From contig NW_003101675.1 in NCBI RefSeq assembly GCF_000003855.2, positions 1,738,379 to 1,802,378 of the forward strand: a stretch of DNA of 64,000 nucleotides, read 5' to 3'. Below the pieces are notes generated by a model. That model made no database searches and was not told the DNA's origin. It worked only from the letters and a program-made list of their open reading frames with translations. Positions 57,119 to 64,000 of the stretch are shown here, in pieces (positions within the stretch are counted from its first letter, which is position 1; every line of letters begins with the position of its first letter). The position numbers were made by a program, and so were the translations under genes. This stretch comes from Blastomyces gilchristii SLH14081. Lineage: Eukaryota; Ascomycota; Eurotiomycetes; Onygenales; Ajellomycetaceae.

Positions 57119-58170
57119 AATGCCATAAGTTCAAGTTTTTCTTCCTCGCTGTCTCGGGCAATGGACTAACTAGACTGCTGGCTTGGTCGAGGAGCGGGCT
57201 CATCAGGAGGCCGAAAGTAAACAAAAAAGAAGAGGAAAAATGAAGGAAAAGAAGAAAAGAAGAAAAGAACGAGAAAAGGCTACGAAGGGTAGGATGATAT
57301 ACTACCCAACTTGCAACGTTGAAGTTGAACTAAGAACTGCTCTGAGCATGAGCCAAAATATAGAGCAGGGACGGATAAACGGCACGTGACTTGTACAGGA
57401 ACGGAAATGACGTCATGGGTGTGAACAGAGGTCTTTTTCATCATCGAGATCTATAACCCTCCATAATTTCCCGAATTGATCAATTGGAAACACGGGTTTA
57501 CGCAGAAGAAAGATGAAAGGGGGGGGGGGGGGGGGAAAGAGGTCTTAGAACAATCAACAAAATTTCAGTGATAGTTAGTGCTTTTTAAATTTCACGGTCA
57601 ACATTCCCAAGGAATAACTTGAATGAATATTCCTATATATGCTTGACTGTTTACTCAGGTCTAAAGTGTGACGAGGTTTACCGAGGTAGCAAGGCATGAC
57701 CCCATTCCATCACTCCCTAGCCGACCATATCCATCAAATCCAACCCGTTTGCAGGTTTGAGGGGCAACGAGCAAAAATATTCCATCCTTTGTACCAAACT
57801 ATCCATCCTTCATTCAGCCTGAAACCCTCATAGACATTCATAAAGTGATTAAAAACCCTGACAATCGCTTTTAAAAGCATTGGAAAACACTTAACTTTGC
57901 GAGACGGAGACAGAAACGAACATAAGGAAAAAATTCAAACCAAGTATAAACTTCCAAGGAAATTAGGGGGGTTCCTGGACAAAGGAACCATATATAATCA
58001 TATATAATTCAATAAATTAGGTGCCGGATAGGGAAACAAAAATGAGTAGCGTGTGTCAAACTCTTCGGGGACAATATTCCGATCAAAGCATATGAGTGTA
58101 TCGGTATCTTCGACTAATAAATCTTTTTCTTCTCTTGTTTATCATTTCCTTTTCTGTCTAGATAGTATAC
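57119..58170. other. Intergenic region with G17 run
   Basis: It contains the promoter of the F-box gene and the 3' flank of the MAP kinase gene. A run of 17 G at 57519-57535 and an A/G-rich block at about 57220-57290 are present. The frame at 57183-57389 arises from that purine block and is not called. Confidence 0.55.
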
Positions 58171-59839
<1,669 letters not shown>

Positions 59840-61328
59840 ATCTGGTCGTTAAACCCAATGGTCTTACAGAAATATCGAATGGATGGGCCAAAGTATATGA
59901 ACCGGCGGGATACTCTTCTAGTCCCTGTGGTATATTTATCCCTTGTGCTTTCGATTGATTAGACTAACGATTTCAACGAGTTAACTTCCAGGCCGTCGAA
60001 GATTATATTGGTCACTTGATATCAAAGAAAGGAAGTTGAGCGTGAAAGAAAGACTCGGAATTGGAGGAGGAAGAGGGTTGGCGGAGGTATGGTATGGTAT
60101 TTGGATCTGCGGCTGAGACTGCGGAACGAGCGGACTTTTCAGTGCTACGATGACGGTTTGAACGATAATTGTCTGACCTGCTCACAACGTAAAGATGAGT
60201 ATTTTTTCTGATCAAGTGATGTATGTAATCGAGAGGAGGGGGATTGATTGGTCTGGATGACCAAAGGAGGGGTAGTTTGCTAGGCAAAGGACTGACTGCC
60301 AAAAAAGCCAAGCAGCGTCGTCGCAGTAGATCAACGAACAGCGAAAGCGGGCGAAGAACTCAGACGAGATCACTGTGGAGTCGCGAGGAAGAAAGAACGA
60401 GAAAGTAATTGAGGAGTGATGCAAAACGAGGGCTGGGAATAAATAATAATAGGGGGGAGAACAACATCAGATAGTAGGGAGTAGAAGGGGAGGGGAGATG
60501 GGCTCAGGCGGCTGATCCAGGGTTGTGGGTGGGACCTTCCTCTGCGGCTGGATGATGACTACGGCGAAGGCGGGGCAAACCGCCGGTGGTTGGGCTAATA
60601 AGGATGCTCATATCTTATACCAATAGAATAGCATCAATATCCCAAAAAAACCTCTCATTCCAACCTCTTTATCCCAATGAGGAACAAGCAAATAATCGCA
60701 AAAATAGACCCAAGATGCAGATTACCTTATTCTATTATTGTTCCTCACTCACACACTCACATACAAGGCCATATCATATTATCATCACACTTATCACACT
60801 TCTTCGTAACCCTGAGTTGAACCAGATCAAGTGGGTGGGCAGTTACAGTACTTAGAATTATGATTAAAATATTTGCTTCGCTTGAGAAAGAATGAAAATA
60901 TTTTATACTGATAACTAAATGACAAGTTAAATCCTTTGCCCTAATCGAAACTTTTTGAAAGCAATCTCTGTAATGAGTAGTTGATTGATATTAAGAATCT
61001 AGCTGCTATGTGTGTGTATTGCATTCAGTGAACAACCTCCAGATGCCTTAGGAGATACAACATTATTTCATTTATTTATTTATTTATTTACTTTTGCAAA
61101 TAAAGAAAGTAAAAGCAAAAGCAAAATTGAATAGTATGAGCTAAAGAGAGTAAGTACTTGCTCAATTGCACCTAAAATTTATACAATGATAACTATAATG
61201 AGCTTCAAATTCAAATGAACATGGAATGAAGTATAAAGCATTTACTTTCTAATCCATTGCACAACTAACAATACCTCCAAGCCTAGATAGCAAAGCCTCC
61301 TCAAACAATTAAACAACATTTTTCAATT
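59840..61328. other. Intergenic region, MAP kinase upstream
   Basis: The first 0.7 kb is the MAP kinase promoter and leader; purine-rich blocks near 60050-60090 and 60420-60500 on the plus strand are pyrimidine-rich on the transcribed strand, as is common upstream of fungal genes. From about 60880 to 61320 the DNA is AT-rich with an ATTT repeat near 61070-61090. Frames at 60012-60311 (-) and 60586-60855 (+) are not supported as genes. Confidence 0.55.
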
Positions 61329-63429
61329 TCACACAGGAACTGCCGCACCATCACCCCTCATATCACTCCCAGCGCTATACACCATCTTCCCCTCGTCAGA
61401 ATGGCACCGAATAACCTGTCCCCGCCCAAACATCCCCCGCTTGAACCCCTTCAACACCTCAACCTTGTGCCCCAGCTTCCTCAACTCCTCCACAACTGAC
61501 TCCTCAATCCCTTCCTCCAGGTACACCATCCGCTCCAACGGTTTTCCCCGCTCCGGCATCCCCGCCCCAATACAGATGCGCGGCGCATCCAGCGCCGCCT
61601 GTGGTGTCTGGTCGAACGCAAGCATGTTCATCAACACCTGCACATGGCCCTGCGGCTGCATGAAGCCGCCCATCACCCCGTACACGGTGTGCAGGGAGTT
61701 ATCGGCCGGGTTGGTGACCATGGCCGGGATGATGGTGTGGTAGGGGCGTTTGCGGGGCGCCAGGACGTTGGGGTGCCCGGGCGTCAGCGAGAAGTTTGCG
61801 CCGCGATTCTGCAGCGTGAAGCCGCAGCCTTTCGGGATGATGCAGGTGCCGAAGCCGCCGTAGTTGCTGTTGATGAAGGAGATGCCGTTGCCCTCCGCGT
61901 CGGTCACGGCGAAGTAGACCGTGTCGCAGTGGTTGTGGGCCGGGCTGCCATGGTCGACGACGTCGGAGGCCCGGTCTGGGTTAAAGAGCTTTGCGCGTTC
62001 GGCAAGGTATGTGCGGGAGATTAGCTCTTTGGTTGGTACCTTTTCGATTTCGGGATCTGTCACCCACCAGCTTGCGTCGGCGAAGGCGATGCGTAGACTT
62101 TCGATGACGGCGTGCAGGTAGACGCTGGAGTTGTGCTGTTCGGCTGTGAAGTGGGGGATCTTGCCGGTTTTTGCCAATTCTTCCAAAATGCCCAGTGCCA
62201 TCAAGGCGACGATACCCTGGCCATTGGGAGGGTGCTCCCAGACTTCCACTTCGCCCTTGCCATCACTCTTGGTTCCACCGATGTTTGTTGGGTCGACTTT
62301 TAAGGAAATGGCGTCTACATCTTGACTGCCTGTTTCAAGGTGGTATTTCAGATCGTCCAGGCTGAGGTGGCCACCAAGATCTTGGACGACTTTGACAATT
62401 GCTTCTCCGATACGACCCTGATAGAATCCCTTTTTGCCTTCCTTTGCCAGTGTTCGGAATGTTTGGGCAAGCGTGGGGTTCTTGAATATTTCCCCAGCCT
62501 GTGGGCATCTCACTCCATCCTTTCCATCCGGGCAAGCCTTCAGCATCTCTCTAAAGTTGGGCGATGCGTCACGGATGAGCTTGTCGCTTTCGTGCCACTA
62601 TTTGTTGGTTAATTTCGATAGCAATTGTCTGGTCAAACAAAATTGAGGTGGGGGAGATATTTTTGAAAGAACACGAAATCATAACAAGGGACAACGTACA
62701 AATGACGCAGAGAGTTCGGACACAGGAAACCCCTCCTCTCCCAATTCAATAGCTGGCATCAAAATCTGTTCCAATGACAATTTCCTACTTCCAAAGCGTT
62801 CCACTGTATCTATCCATCCGGCAGCAGCACCTGGCGTAGTCACAGCATGTACGCTGGTCATGGGAATTGTGCCGTCCTCACCAGCTGCAAGGCCCAACTC
62901 CTTGCGCATCAGCTCTAAGGAAATATTTCCTGCTGAACGACCAGACCCATTGAGGGCATGCACTTTTTTCGTCTTTGCATTATAGAACAAACAGAACATG
63001 TCACCGCCAATACCGGTTGAAGCCGGCTCTGTGATATTGAGTGCCGCAGCTAATTATTCTCCCAAAAATATTCATCAGCCATCAACCTTTGTATATGACA
63101 TAGGGGACATGAAGCGCCAGGAGCATTTTACATACCAACCGCCACAGCAGCATCCTGTATTTACCGTTAGCTGAAAAACTCTACCAAAAACAAAAGGACC
63201 GGAGAATTGAAACTGCGGAGGAGAATTTTTTTTTTTTTTTTTTTGAAGAATTGATGTCACTTACCGCCGCATTCCCTCCATCTCTCAGGATCTTTTGTCC
63301 TGCGGCAGCGGCTAAAGGCTGTGTGCAAGCCACCATCCCTTTCGTGCTGTGAACAACACTTCGTCTACTCGGGAAGGCCGAGAACCGTGGCTCTGGCGCC
63401 GAAAAGACATCACGGGCACTCAAAGGCAT
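61329..63429 (-). CDS. Gamma-glutamyltranspeptidase-like Ntn hydrolase (YwrD type)
   Basis: A self-processing N-terminal-nucleophile hydrolase related to gamma-glutamyltransferase. Exons 63265-63429, 63136-63154, 62700-63049 and 61329-62597 join in phase to give 600 aa. [35 protein letters not shown] is the family N terminus, completed by a 19-nt microexon. [36 protein letters not shown] and HPPNGQGI follow. The processing site and nucleophile Thr is expected at about residue 404 in [17 protein letters not shown], where the small subunit would begin. [12 protein letters not shown] and LTPGHPN complete the active site. There is no signal peptide, unlike secreted GGTs, so it resembles the bacterial YwrD and fungal cytosolic group. 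A T19 run lies in intron 1 (63226-63244). Confidence 0.92.
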
Positions 63430-64000
63430 ATTTATTATTTATATTTCAAGTGGTCTTTGCCAGATTGCGTATCTAGCAAATAGCGCGGGGTTGGGGACGG
63501 GGGAGGTGAAAAGCAATGTTAGGATAGTAGTCAAAGAATATGTCTATTTGTCAAGTTACGGAATGTGTCAATAGATTATTGTAATCATTTAGTTTAACTT
63601 ATATCTCAATGATTCACTGCATTGCCGGCCGAGAAAGTCAGAACAACCGTCAACCGCTGTCTCTACCGCGGGGTACAAGGTTGGATTGTTGTGTCGTGAA
63701 CCAGCATCCGGCTAACATTAATAACAACCCAACCCACAGCGGCCATGGTTCGATCACATGACGGTCAACTATCATTGGAAATGGCCCGAGAAGAGAGAAG
63801 ACATATGCACTCGATCGGGGATATGTATATACAGAACATGAACATGGTGGCTTTTATATTGAGGTACGGATCGATCTGGAACCACACCCTTTGATCATCA
63901 CCTAGGCCGTGCAAAGCTGCATTAGCTCACCGACTCGTCTATTTTAGATTCCTCTAGGGGTTTGCCCAGCCATCCTGAACCCCGATGCTCAATTTTTTTT
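63430..64000. other. Region upstream of the GGT-like gene
   Basis: Promoter-side DNA with no recognised gene to the window end. No open frame with family features was seen. Confidence 0.5.

Overview
The window looks like nuclear DNA of a filamentous ascomycete, most likely an Eurotiomycete and probably Onygenales. The evidence is protein-coding genes with short GT-AG introns (about 50-150 nt), typical mould gene content (isocitrate lyase, neutral trehalase, MpkA/Slt2 MAP kinase, GH76 mannosidase, Zn2Cys6 regulator), and a sharp split between a very AT-rich, repeat-mutated block (1 to about 17.4 kb) and a GC-balanced gene-bearing block (17.4-64 kb). The order-level placement is inference; the ascomycete placement is secure.

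Region 1 (1-15.3 kb) is two copies of one Ty3/gypsy LTR retrotransposon, one inserted inside the other. Copy B (2534-10338, with two 536-bp LTRs) sits in the reverse transcriptase region of copy A and is flanked by a 5-bp target duplication AAAAT. Copy A starts upstream of the window (1-2533) and resumes at 10339-15324. Both carry gag with a zinc knuckle, protease, RT, RNase H, integrase and a C-terminal chromodomain, so this is a chromovirus. Both are dead through C-to-T and G-to-A mutation of the RIP type. Where the two LTRs of copy B can be compared directly, the hits fall mainly in CpG and CpC rather than CpA. A further 0.5-kb repeat-like piece with TIR-like ends and 1.4 kb of AT-rich DNA lead up to the genes.

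Region 2 (17.4-32.7 kb) holds central metabolism and housekeeping genes: isocitrate lyase (-), neutral trehalase (-), a short-chain dehydrogenase (-), an OTU deubiquitinase of the OTUD6 type (+), a TPMT/thiol-methyltransferase-like enzyme (-) and a DHA1-type MFS exporter (+). Region 3 (32.7-47.3 kb) is gene-poor. It contains one large acidic/Pro-rich protein with a basic RS-like tail, a calcineurin-type phosphoesterase, and three broken genes: a Candida antarctica lipase B-like pseudogene whose catalytic Ser codon reads Pro, a nucleotidyltransferase-like conserved gene with a 1-nt frameshift, and a small conserved gene with an 8-nt insertion.

Region 4 (47.8-63.4 kb) holds a GPI-anchored GH76 (Dfg5/Dcw1-type) cell-wall enzyme, a Zn2Cys6 regulator of the FarA/FarB/Ctf1 type, an F-box plus Cys-rich protein, the cell-wall-integrity MAP kinase and a gamma-glutamyltranspeptidase-like Ntn hydrolase. 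Functional links are loose: isocitrate lyase has two CCTCGG sites upstream, the motif of FarA-type regulators, and such a regulator lies in the window; GH76 and the Slt2-type kinase both belong to cell-wall biology. Exon boundaries were worked out by hand from splice motifs and reading phase. No tRNA, rRNA or CRISPR array was seen.
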